Shown here: positions 1 through 10,626 of the stretch, piece by piece
How positions within the stretch are numbered: position 1 is the stretch's first letter
Layout of the letters: every line of letters starts with the position of its first letter
Assembly (NCBI RefSeq): GCF_003576645.1
Contig: NC_044929.1
Location: 21,217,098-21,281,097 of the forward strand
Reading direction: 5' to 3'
DNA from: Ipomoea triloba
Taxonomy: Eukaryota > Streptophyta > Magnoliopsida > Solanales > Convolvulaceae
Length of the DNA stretch: 64,000 nucleotides
Program-made: the position numbers and the translations under genes
Notes under the pieces: model-generated
Told to the model about the DNA's origin: nothing
Database searches by the model: none
What the model saw: the letters and a program-made list of their open reading frames with translations, nothing else

Positions 1-41
<41 letters not shown>

Positions 42-416
42 TGAATAACTAATTAATGATTAAGTTAGGCCTTGACTAATATAGATTATAGAGTCGAAAT
101 GTTGTTGAATATAATTTAGAAAAACGCTCTGGACACGTAAAAACATATTATTGTTTATACGCAACATAAACCTATCTATTCATCGACCGTGTGGCTTGGT
201 TCATGGTTGGCTTCACACATGCCATATACACTACTTTTCGATCAAATTCTCTAACTCGTCGTTCAAGTTGTGCTATCTTTTGATTTTTGACCTCTTTACT
301 TTACTCTTCAATTCCTTGCCCTTTGTGGTTATTCACACTATAATTAGTGAATAGATATCACGTAAAATGCAAGCATTATATTGTTCTGTGATATAATTTG
401 TGTCAAGTGTTTATGG

Positions 417-663
417 CCCTGTTTGGTAAATAATCAGCCTATCAGCCAATTTTGGCTTATTTGACCGCTATTAGTTGTTTGGTTAATAAGTTTTTTTGTA
501 ACTCCAAAATGCTAAAATTCAAAAGGCTACTCAAAGCAGCATTTTCAATTAGCTTTTTGATAAAAGAAATTATACCAAACAGTTATCAGGTAACAGCTAA
601 TTTATCAAACAACTTTCTACAATCAGCTAATATTATCAACAAACCATACCTTCTAACCCAAAC
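417..663. mobile_element. MITE fragment, family beginning GGCCCTGTTTGGTAAAT (copy 1)
   Basis: Begins GGCCCTGTTTGGTAAATAA and runs through AAAAGGCTACTCAAAGCAGC to CTTCTAACCCAAACA. The same sequence is found in inverted orientation at 33712-33990, diverged by scattered substitutions. In the second copy both ends carry the inverted terminal sequence (GGCCCTGTTTGGTAAAT and ATTTACCAAACAGTGTC). Here the far end is missing, so this copy is truncated. The termini suggest a hAT- or Harbinger-like non-autonomous element; no coding capacity. Confidence 0.6.
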
Positions 664-2650
664 ACCTACTTAAGTGTGCATTGGATAAATTTCACAGATA
701 CTAATAAGTTTTATAATTGATCTATTAATTAATTAAATGTCGAGTATGTGGAGTGTGAATCTCGTACCTAAAAGTCATGAGTTTGAGTCTTGTCAATACT
801 TTTTCGATCAAATGTCAAATTTACCTCACCTCTTCCCTGTGAGTTATTATATTAGACTGCACATCTTCAAATAGCTCAGCGGTTATAAATTTCCCTAGTC
901 ATATTGGTTCTTAAATCCTAAAAGAGAACAATTGGGATTCATTCAATTTGAGAAAATTACGTCGGTCCATGTGTCTTCCGCAAGGGCAGACTAAACATAA
1001 CCACAAATGTCTTTGCATAACAGGAATATCTTTGCATGCATGTACAGTATAATTAGTGTGCCAATTAATAATTGGGCTGCCTTTTGTTCCCATCAAAGCG
1101 CAGAGATTGCCGCAAGATTCATGACACGGAAAAATAGGCAATTAGTGCAAACCCTGATTCAATATAATAAAATTTAATTTCATAAAATACATAATTTATA
1201 TTCATAATGCAACAAATTATATAGCTAAGGACACATAAACATTTAACATAATACATATAAACATAAACACGATATTTTAAAATAAGTACATACAGAGCAT
1301 GTGTATTATGTTATGAATTTACGTGTCTTTGTCTATATAATTCTGTACATTATAAATTTCAATTTTATAATGTGTATGTGTATTATGTTAAGTGTTTATG
1401 TATCTTCATCTATATAATTATGTAACATTATGAACATAAATTTTATATCTTATGAAGTCAAATTTTGTATATTGAACCAGTACCTACGATATAACGATTG
1501 GAAAAAATAACGTTATATTGCGTCGTCAATACTTATGTCTTACGTATCTGTCAATAATGCTTTTATATTCGGTCTTGTGTCTCGTCAATCGGTCATACAT
1601 CGTCAAAGTCTCAAAGAGAAAATTTAATTCCCACTTTGACGGACTTGAAGGGTTAGTGACATGGTCCAATTCTCTTAACTATGAGAAATCATGGCAATTG
1701 TGTGGCTACCTTAGCTTCAACCCGAGTCCGTCAGTTTCACTCTCGTAGACTTAAACCAAGTGTTTAAATCGGCGGGATTTAGTTAAGCAATTAAAAAAAT
1801 GATGAGATTACAGGCAAATAAGTCCAATGTAATTAGTGTAATTAATAATTTACCAACAAAAAAAAGTCCAATGTAATTAGTGTGCCAATTAGTAATTGTT
1901 GTAAAAGTATTGTTTTTTTATTAAAAATTAAAAATATTATATTTTCCTTTATAAATAATGTTGCACTTATAAAACAAAAGTATTGCTTCAATCATTTTAA
2001 TATTGCATTTGCTAGTATAAATATTATGTTTCATCTTGATCGACTCATCTCACACAAATTTTTGTCTAATAATTATAGGGTTATTTAGGGTGTGTTTGGT
2101 TCGCACTTGGGAATCCGAATCGGAATAGATATCAAATACTTGATACTGATAATGAGTTTTGGTGAAAGTATTTTGTATGTTTTGTAGTAGGGTAGAACAA
2201 GAATGACTATTAATAGTTGAGAAAGTGGCTAAGGAGAAAGGGAAGAAACTCTTATTTTATTAGGGAATGTATTTTGCAATTAAGAGGGTAAAACTCATAG
2301 TAATATTCTAAAAATCTGTCAACCAACCAATAATAATAACCTTGAGATATTCCTGATAGTTAAACCTATCAACCAAACATACTTTTTGATACTTTCAAAG
2401 TGCAGAGAATGTGGCAAGATTGATGACACCAGAAAAACAACATTGTATTGCGTCATCAATACTTTGATCCTGTGTCTCGTCAATGTATCTTCACTATCTT
2501 GCATTCTAAATTCGGGGGTGTATTATTGAACGAAATTCTTTTTTTTTTTTTCTATAATAGGTTGTAAATTACACGAAAAAATATTTTTTTGAAAAATTAT
2601 GTGTGATAGATTCAATCAAGATGGTACTAGTACAATAAAAATAAAAGAGA
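664..2650. other. Spacer, AT-rich, no gene
   Basis: No frame here has coding character. It holds degenerate tRNA-like (SINE-type) fragments near 735-900, with box B-like sequences such as GAGTTTGAGTCTTG and a TAGCTCAGCGG segment, and a repeated phrase near 1830 and 1865 (AGTCCAATGTAATTAGTGT). The phrase GTGTCTCGTCAAT also occurs at about 1576 and 2473, and TTGCGTCGTCAATACTT at 1517 has a close match at 2447. These look like remnants of old repeats. Confidence 0.5.
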
Positions 2651-2957
2651 AAATTGTATTTTTCGTCCTTAAATTATGGGGTAATTGTGAAATCCGTCTT
2701 TAAGTATTGAACATTCTTACTTTTCACCCTAAAATATCATTGGTGTTTCATTTTTCATCCTTTTATTAACTTCTCATACTCACTTTTCATCTCTGAATTA
2801 TATTTAAGTTGCAAATTTAGTCCCTAATATTTTATTAGTAAAGAGACGAAAAGTGCAACACAAATTATAACTTAAGGACAAAAAGTGAGCATGACCAATA
2901 CTTAAGAACGAATTCTACAATTATCGTATAACTTAAGAATGAAAAATACAATTTTTT
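2651..2957. mobile_element. Foldback MITE
   Basis: The left arm (AAATTGTATTTTTCGTCCTT onward, about 90 bases) pairs with the right arm ending AATGAAAAATACAATTTTTT, with mismatches along the length. The arms meet in a short centre. The shape, a near-complete inverted repeat of about 300 bases without coding sequence, is typical of MULE-like foldback MITEs in dicots. Target duplication is not clear. Confidence 0.6.
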
Positions 2958-3130
2958 AAAAATAAAATTCATGACATTTTTATATGAAAATTATGATCCA
3001 CCCCTTTTTCATACTATTTTGGTCTTATTATGTATCGTAAAGAAAGTATTTCTAAAAAGAGACAATGACTTCCCAGTTTCCACGTACGGACTTGAGAGAA
3101 TAAGAGGTTAATTAACTCTTTTTTTTTTTG

Positions 3131-3605
3131 GGAAAGGTTACAAATAAGCCATTGAACTATTTGGAAATTAGCAATTAAGCCATCGAACTTGAATAAGCTC
3201 CAAATAAATTACTGAACTTAGAAAAACTTAGCAATTAAGCCATCGAACTCGAATAAGCTCCAAATAAGCCACTAAACTCATGAAAACTAAGCAATTAAGC
3301 CACTAAATTGGAAAAAAAAATTAACAAATAACATTTTTAACATGCCATTTGTCTATTCCGGTCATCGGCGACGACTTTTCCGGTGACCAACGAAAACTTC
3401 CGGCGACAACGGTTGCAGGAAAAGTCGTCGCTGGTGGCCAGAATAGACAAATGACCTGTAAAAAATGTTAATTGAGTATTTTTTTCGTATTTAGTGACTT
3501 AATTGCTTTGTTTTTCTGAGTTCAGTGACTTATTTGGAGCTTATTTGAGTTCGATGACTTAATTGTTAATTCCCAAATAGTTCGATGGTTTATTTGTACC
3601 TTTTC
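3131..3605. mobile_element. Foldback MITE with internal repeats
   Basis: The left end reads GGAAAGGTTACAAATAAGCC and the right end GGTTTATTTGTACCTTTTCC, its inverted complement. Both arms contain three repeats of a phrase like GCAATTAAGCCATCGAACT. The centre has a GC-richer inverted segment around GTCATCGGCGACGACTTTTCC and its partner GGAAAAGTCGTCGCTGGTGG. The element lies between poly-T runs, so the target duplication is ambiguous. Confidence 0.68.
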
Positions 3606-4118
3606 CTTTTCTTTTTTTTTAATACTCTTGGAATCTCTAAAGTTTTACTATGGAAATTTTGAAATTTCCAACTACTTTTTGACAATCAAAAGGGATGGTA
3701 GAAAAGCTAAACACACGCAAAAACTATATTCTCATCTTTCATGGAAAAAAAAAGTGGACGGAAGAAATTGACGTATTTCTACGCATGTTATTTGTGTTTA
3801 CATATTATGTATTTGTATTTTTTAAAATACTCTCTTACAAGTGAGTATTAAAATCACATTATTATATTTAATTATTTATAATTCATCAATGTTTTCTTTT
3901 ACATTTTTGCAATTCTAATTTAATATTAAAATATAATAATAATAATAATAATACTAAAAATAATATTTAAATTTACTTAAAAATTGGGTCCCATGAGACT
4001 AATGATATCAAATTTGGAAATATTGCAGAATAATATAAAACTTGACATATAAACCTATCTACAGTTCACACTCATTGCTAGTTTACCAATAGTCTTATAT
4101 GTATGATTAAGATTAGTC

Positions 4119-4258
4119 ATGGGCAGCTCAACTGATTACAGAGGTAAAGTTTAGGATAAAAGATCAGAAATCGAGTATCATCCGTCACAGTGTGGGAGCA
4201 ACTTTTCAAAATGAGGGGGACTTTTTGTGTGCACCGAGACATGGGGACCCTTTGGGAG
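4119..4258 (+). mobile_element. tRNA-derived SINE with 10-bp target duplication
   Basis: A 140-base insert flanked by AAGATTAGTC at 4109-4118 and 4259-4268. Near its 5' end it has a box A-like segment (GGGCAGCTCAACTGATTACA) and about 40 bases later a box B-like segment (GAAATCGAGTATC), the pol III promoter layout of tRNA-derived SINEs. It lacks a poly-A tail, which some plant SINEs replace with a T- or A-rich end. Confidence 0.62.
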
Positions 4259-4268
4259 AAGATTAGTC

Positions 4269-6828
4269 TTTCGGATTTAATTTAATTTAAAACTTTAGAT
4301 GGAAAATTAGTTTAGAAAGTTGTAAATCTACAAGTTCTAGAATCAAGTGATTAGCTCAAAAAGTTTAGACTAAGTCTACACATATAATCTTAATTGTAAA
4401 ATTTTAGTTTAAAATACTTCAAATATCACTAATTGTATTACATTTCAACATAACTAAAACACCTAATAAAGTTTTAATATGAATTATTATGGTTTGTGAG
4501 TGTGTATAATAGTTTGATAAGTGGTTGATTATATAATTTTTTTTATTACTTTTGAAATTTCTAAAAGTGTTATTACTGTTGAACTTTTTTTTCTTTTAGT
4601 GGTGAGAAAAATTCATAGTTATTACTATACCCAATGGTGTGCACTAGGTAATCTTATAATTTTCAATTATTAAATTTTTACCATAACAATTCATAACTCA
4701 CTAGCGATGGTTAAGAAAAAAATTTAGAAAGCCAAGTACATTGTGTAGTTTAATGTTATCAATGTTACTTTCTCTAAGAAAGAGTTTTGATCTAAGTTCT
4801 AAATGTAACGCATGAACTTGTGACCTTCCTTATAAAAAGTAATAGTGATGTAATCAAATCTTCCTTAGAAAGTAATAGTGACGTAATCAAAGCACAAAGT
4901 ACTTAATTATTACTTGAATAAACTTTATGATGAGTGGCTGAAAATTTGGGCAGCAGTGGATAACTTAATAGGTAATGATAAGCATGTCTAACGGAGTTTG
5001 TTAGGAATTAGGCATATATGTGAGCATGACGACACTTTTCTACCTATTATATATATTCATCTATGCATTATTGTCAATTTTTATGTATTTAATTTAGTAA
5101 ATCCATCATTATGTTCTAACTTCGACCACACAAATATATTAAATCAAACATTGTTTTACCTTCTCCGAGAGGAGTGATCGAGTAAGTGAAACATGACTCT
5201 CCTATCAGAAAGTTCGTTTAATTTTTACCAACACCATCTTAGTCGTATCGTACATGGTATTCTTAGTGTAATTTACATCTTTTGTGTGGTTTGCGAGCTA
5301 TTAAATAAGACTATGATTTATTTAGTGCATATCATCAAATAGTGGCAATAGGTTTCCCTCGTTCAAAAAAAAAACAAAAATGAAACATTATTTTATACTT
5401 TTACCTTGCATGCATTCAATAGTTTGAGAAAATATGACGCTTTATTTGGGTTCCCTTCACTTGTATTAAAGGAAAAACACACACACACATTAAGGAAATC
5501 TTGAATAATTTATTACAGGTGAGAAATTTTAATTTTAATTGATATATTGTGCCAAGCCAAAAGGCCCAAAAATTAAAACACGTGAGTTAGCCCAATGGAC
5601 TACGATTACATTGGTATGTTCGTTAAATCCAATTTGTGTGATTGAAGCCCAACAACATACAACACCACAAAACAATGTAATTCTAAATATTTGTATGATT
5701 GTGTTGTGATAATATTTTCTTTGAATGATTGTGTTGTGATAATATCCAACATAGTTCTTTCAAACTACTTATAGACTATACTATTTTTTTTTTTGAAATA
5801 ATCATTATTCTTTATAAGGTAATATTTGTTCAATGCTTTCTCAAATAAATATTCTTAGCTCCAAAAATCTAAACTCTCACTATCGGGTTTGAACTTATCT
5901 CAAATAAACATCTCAACCCAAATAATCTAAGTTCTCCATCATCGGGGTTCAAACCTATGATCACACTCATTTAGAGATCACATGAAGATTACAGACGGGC
6001 GTAATTATTGGGGTCTATTTTGGGGTCAAAATAATCTAAGTTCTCCATCATCGGGGTCTATTTTATTTATTTATTGAAAACCAGTTTTTGTTTTATTATT
6101 ATTATTTTTTTTTAATCTCTTCTACCATCTTTTCTTTTTTAATCACACTCTTCAAAAGTCACAATAAAAATCTCACTATTGAGGATGAACTAAATAGACA
6201 TACTACAAGTTCGTTTTATTGGTCATTTCAATATAAACCCACCCAAATAAGCGATAAAACTTCTTTCGTAGGAGTATGAAATCTTCAATAAAGGTTTTTA
6301 AAATTAGCATGATTGGAGAGAGCTCGTAATTTTAGTATGAAAGACTGTCCTTTCTGGCTTTCTCTTTCTCTTTTCAGGCTTTTCATAAATTATGTCACAT
6401 TTAATAAAAATTATTACTAATCAATCCATAACAACCAAATAATGATAACAAAAATGCAGTTTACAACATGTATTAAATGGGCATTTTATATCATAGACCA
6501 TAATTCACTTATATCAAAATGACTAGGTACATAATTCATTATCGTAAAGTACAGAATTTCATAAGACTATATACAAAAAAATAAAATACAAAACTCATAC
6601 ACATGTTATATATTTACTTATTTTAAAAAATGTTAAGTACATGATTTGTGTTCATAGAGACAAAATTTCATTAGAGACACAAATTCATAACATAAGACAC
6701 AATTATTAATTTATTTTAGGTACATAATTCATACTCTATACAGAATTTTATAATACAAGACACAAAAACTCACAACATAAGACACATACACATGCAATAG
6801 AGTCCACTGTGAATTTTGATCCATGGTA
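4269..6828. other. Spacer, AT-rich, no gene
   Basis: No coding frame of substance. It contains an AC microsatellite near 5477, a repeated phrase at about 5930 and 6030 (ATCTAAGTTCTCCATCATCGG), and stretches about 6480-6810 rich in the phrases ATAATTCAT and ACATAAGACACA. Nothing else was identified. Confidence 0.45.
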
Positions 6829-6831
6829 TAA

Positions 6832-7212
6832 GAGCATTTGTAATAGTCGAGTTTTTTTTTTTTTGTGATTTTTTTTAATGAATTTTTGTAAGTGTTATTA
6901 GGAAAGAGAATATGAGAAGAAGAAAAAGAAAAAAAAAATCAAAATCTGACAACAGAAAGAAAAAGAGCAAACGTGATACTGCGCCACTCTGACACGTCCC
7001 AGCGGGCACGTGAACAACAAGTACCTGCTGGGGCGTGATATTGCGCCCCAAACGTGCTTTTTACGATGTTTGTTTCTTCTTTTTTTTTCTTTTCCTGCAA
7101 AATTCTTGAATTTGCAAGAGAAATTTTTGCTTAAAAAACCAGTTTCACATCAGTTGGTTTTATCAGTTTTTTACTGTAAAAAATCTCAAAAAATCCTTTG
7201 GTAGGAATGCTC
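6832..7212. mobile_element. Harbinger/Tourist-type MITE with TAA target duplication (copy 1)
   Basis: Starts GAGCATTTGTAATAG and ends GGAATGCTC, flanked by TAA at 6829-6831 and 7213-7215. The same termini and internal layout (long T run, then GAATATTAGAAGAA-like purine stretch) recur at 45764-46044. A 3-bp TAA duplication with short terminal inverted repeats is the hallmark of PIF/Harbinger MITEs. Confidence 0.72.
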
Positions 7213-7218
7213 TAAGAA

Positions 7219-8732
7219 TCTATATTATATATAAAAACAAAATCCTCACTTTAAGCTTTCCTCCCAAAACAGTCCTACAATATTTAGGATGCAATTATTT
7301 CCTATTTTCCTATTCGGTTTACAATTCTACATTACAATTCCTATCGTAAAGTCCTACAATATTTAGGATGCAATTATTTCCTAATTTCCTATTTGTTGTA
7401 CAATTCTACATTACAATTCCTACCGTACTACAATTTTACATTACAATTCCTATCATACTAGAATTCTATACAACCTTATATAAATCCACGCAGCATTATA
7501 GCGGACCTCCCCACTTTCAAATATGCAAATTCCCTTATATAAATTCACGCAGCATTATAGCGAAACTAGCTTCTGGCATATTGAGCCCCATGGTCATGTA
7601 AGCTTTCTCCTTATATATTAATGCATCTCTCTATTTGTTTAGTATCTAAAATATTGTTTAATTAATGGTGTTGTCAAGTTTAGTTTGTCAAATCAACAAA
7701 ATATTTTCGTATTCATGAACTTTTCATTCTATGGCTAGGGCAAGATCCTCATTGATTCGAAAATTTAATCACCATAATTCGAGAAGTAAAATTACAGGTT
7801 AGCGTTATTTTACTATTAATTTAATTAATCTGATGAATATGAATATAACGAAGATTTTGCAAATATTTATCCCTAATACAATTCTACTTATTATACCCCT
7901 AATAACGGAATTAATTGCACTAATATTAGTATAATTGACTAATAATTATTATGTTAATTAATCTAATAAGTCTTTGGAATTTTTTTAATAATAATTACAA
8001 ATAACTCATTCTAATATGGAGGAGGAAGAAAAAAAAAAGTAAAGGTTATATGGTGAAAAGAAATATACTTGTATAAAAGTATAATTGCGCAGATATTAGT
8101 ATAATTGCCTAATTGCCTAATAATTATTATGATAATTAAGCTAAACATGAGTCATTGGATTTATTTATGTAATAATTACAATTAAATTATTTCTCCTTTT
8201 TTCTCATATTTATTTTAGTAATAATATAACTACATAAATTATATTACATATTGATTTTTAAGATAATTGTAGACGAACGATTCATATGTTATTCAATTAA
8301 TTGAGTGATACTTTTGCACTAATCTTATAATCAAATAAATGTACACTTTCAAATATTAGAATTGTTAATAATTTCATCTTAAATTTTATTATCTAAATAT
8401 ATAATAAAAAAATTTATCAATGCATCACACGGGTAATTGGGGCCACACTTATTTGTTCGAATTCAAGCAAGGATAACATTAGAAAACATAATCGGTCCAA
8501 CCCATTTCATCAATTGCACTATATAATAGTCTTTGTTATACTTTATATAATTGTATGTTTTCAATTAAGGTTTGCGTAATATTGTAAAATATGGTAATAC
8601 AATTTCTATTTGTACTACAATTGTACATTAAAATATGTTAATACAATTCCTAATACAATATATTCTTTCCTACTTTCCTATTCGTAATACAATTTTAGAT
8701 TATAACTGTACATATAATTTCCTGCAATGTAA
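7219..8732 (+). mobile_element. Possible older Helitron copy, 5' end only
   Basis: TCTATATTATATATAAAAACA at 7219 resembles the clear Helitron 5' start at 8733 (TCTATACTATTAATAAAAAT, then AAAACC..TACATTTTAACTTCCC versus AAAATCC..CACTTTAAGCTTTCC) and is preceded by A. A segment at 8464-8530 (AAGGATAACATTAGAAAACA onward) matches 10149-10215 of the element to the right, so the two copies are homologous also near their 3' sides. No matching CTAG end was found for this copy. It contains an 80-base tandem duplication (7272-7351 and 7352-7430). Confidence 0.45.
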
Positions 8733-9063
8733 TCTATACTATTAATAAAAATAAAACCCTACATTTTAACTTCCCGCTTAAAACAATCATATACTATAAA
8801 GGTTTGTGTAATATTTTAAAATATGGTAATAAAATTCATATTCGTACTACAATGGTACATTAAAATATGTTATTACAACCTATACTATTAATACAATTTC
8901 TATTCGTACTGCAATTGTACATTAGTCTAGCTAATCTCAGTGTTAATTGTAAGCAAATTTGTTATCTTAATAGCGTACCTAACTAGAATAATACAGAAGC
9001 ATAGTTGCTCCAACCAAATAGGTTGTTCGGTAATGCTGAGTCATAGTTAGAACCAGTTGTTTG

Positions 9064-9235
9064 TAACCCAATGGGGTAGCTCAAGTGGCAAGTGAGCTCT
9101 CTTTGTGGGGAGGAATTTCGGGAGAACCCGGGTTCAATTCCCACAAGTGACGATTCTTCCTGGGCCAGCTCCCGTGCCTCCCGGAGCGAACATGGGTGGA
9201 CCCCGGACCGTTAAAAGGACGGAGAGAAAGACAAA
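9064..9235 (+). mobile_element. tRNA-derived SINE, family A (fullest copy)
   Basis: Begins CCCAATGGGGTAGCTCAAGTG with box A (TAGCTCAAGTGGC) and continues to box B (GGGTTCAATTCCC) near 9131. The 3' part contains CCGGAGCGAACATGGGTGGA and ends A-rich. AGAACCAG is found on both sides (about 9049 and 9238), a probable target duplication. Related copies are at 45465-45568 and 55294-55472. It sits inside the Helitron at 8733-10309. Confidence 0.78.
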
Positions 9236-9638
9236 AAGAACCAGCAAATTTGTTATATTTAGCCGGTAATAAAGCTTTGTTCTCCAAGAACACCTATTAA
9301 TATGCATAGAAATGGTAATACAACCCAAATTTAAATTATTTGTAATAACCTTTATCATTTTTATTATATAAATTTTGATTTATTTGTTGTTTTAAATTAT
9401 TGATTTATTTCAATTAATTTGTTAATTATTATGTACTTATTTGATTTTATTGTCAAATTAATCAATACATGTGCGACATGAACATTACAGAATGACGAAC
9501 ATATTTAAGTTGTGACTGTTTGTGTAAGACATAATCAATCGGTGAAAATCTATCAAAAGTACACACCCTTGAATTTCTAAATAGTTTGAGATTGTTTGGA
9601 CTCCCTAATCATTCATTGACATTAAAGGTTGGTGCACT

Positions 9639-9980
9639 ATGTTATTGCGAAACATAGACCACCCTCTTGGTTTTTGCAACGGTACGCCGTACGAGTCTCA
9701 TCATCACAAGATTGGCAGATTGCATTGTCGAAGCAAGAATAGTTAATGGGACACATGAATGAACCAAAGTTCTTGTCCCCCGAATGTCTTTCACTTCTTC
9801 TGATATGAGATTACGTACCCTTCAAGTTTCAACGTAAACAATTTCCGGCCCATTATTGCTTGCATATGCCAAGACTATCAACAAAAGCCAATATCATCCT
9901 GATGGCCTGAAGATGTTAGCGCTAGACGAGGATGGACAAGATTCTATTAGTACTACCAATGTCCTCTATAAAGAGGTTTC
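9639..9980 (+). pseudogene. Fragment of Helitron Pif1-type helicase (C-terminal)
   Basis: Starting at 9639 the frame reads MLLRNIDHPLGFCNGT, the motif before helicase motif VI in Helitron Rep-helicases. Frameshifts follow, with SSSQDWQIALSKQE in another frame, and later a degenerate counterpart of the C-terminus near VLYKEV at about 9958-9975. Only about 340 bases of the gene are left. It is a relic carried by the Helitron and encodes nothing functional. Confidence 0.62.
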
Positions 9981-10309
9981 AATAATGTGTAATTCGAACG
10001 GATGATATTATGTTTTTTTTTTCAAAGAGCAAATTTGCCCAAGTTATACAAGTCCTAAACAATAATATATAAAATCCTCAAATTTTCTGCACCAAATGCT
10101 TACATCTACACATTAGCTATTAATTCAACCATTATTTGATCAAATTAATGCAAGGATAACATTACAAAACATAATCGATCTAAACCATCTTTTCAATTGC
10201 GCTATATAATATTTGATGTTATAATTTCTATAATTATATATACCGATCTAAATATTCTTAAAATATTATAGCAAATCCATTCCGTGCATTGCACGGGCGA
10301 AAATACTAG

Positions 10310-10480
10310 TTGTATTAAATAAATATTACTCTGGTATGACAAATTGACATAGAAGACATGAAAATAAATAATTACACTAGTTTTTTTTATGGAGTTAATT
10401 TGTAAATTTATGCAAAATCCAGGGGCGGTTGCAATTTTCTCTAAATTTCAGGGTTACAAGTGCAATATTCAACATTCGAT
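10310..10480. other. Short spacer between the Helitron end and TIC110
   Basis: Only about 300 bases separate the Helitron 3' end from the TIC110 start, so the Helitron may lie in or next to the promoter. The piece is AT-rich up to 10390 and then passes into the leader. Confidence 0.4.
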
Positions 10481-10626
10481 CTATCTTCTTCTTCTCCGCC
10501 CTCGCCTTCTCCTTTATCATTTCCTCTACCGGCTCTCACTGTACTCTCCGTTAAACCCTATACCCACCCACCCCCCTAACCCCCTACCCCCCATCCCCTT
10601 CTCTTTTCTTCTTTCCATTTCACACA
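10480..10626 (+). promoter_or_regulatory. Pyrimidine-rich leader of TIC110
   Basis: The 150 bases before the TIC110 ATG are dominated by C and T tracts (CTTCTTCTTCTCC, CCCACCCACCCCCC, TTCTTTTCTTCTTTCC). Such CT-rich stretches are typical of plant 5' untranslated leaders and core promoters of plastid-protein genes. The ATG lies in the context ACACAATGAAC. An upstream ATG at 10389 opens a different frame of 126 codons that overlaps the start; it may be only a chance frame if transcription starts downstream of it. No clear TATA box was chosen. Confidence 0.45.

Larger units (their letters stand above)
8733..10309 (+). mobile_element. Helitron, non-autonomous deletion derivative
   Basis: The 5' end TCTATACTATTAATAAAAAT at 8733 is preceded by A, and the 3' end is CTAG at 10306-10309 followed by T, so the insertion is between A and T as in Helitrons. 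A 3' hairpin CCGTGC-ATT-GCACGG lies at 10282-10296, 9 bases before CTAG. No target duplication or terminal inverted repeat. Inside are a SINE and a decayed C-terminal piece of the Helitron helicase. Confidence 0.75.

Noticed and set aside
1..37. Poly-A as a retrotransposon tail
   Set aside because: The run is at the window edge, so its left context is unknown; the homopolymer alone is not evidence.
9064..9140. A tRNA gene at the SINE head
   Set aside because: It has A and B box sequences but no foldable acceptor and anticodon stems of normal length, and the same sequence recurs in two other places with the same 3' tail; it is a SINE.
9081..9358. Overlapping minus-strand frames of about 70 codons
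   Set aside because: They are the antisense of the SINE at 9064; GC-rich tRNA-like DNA gives chance frames.
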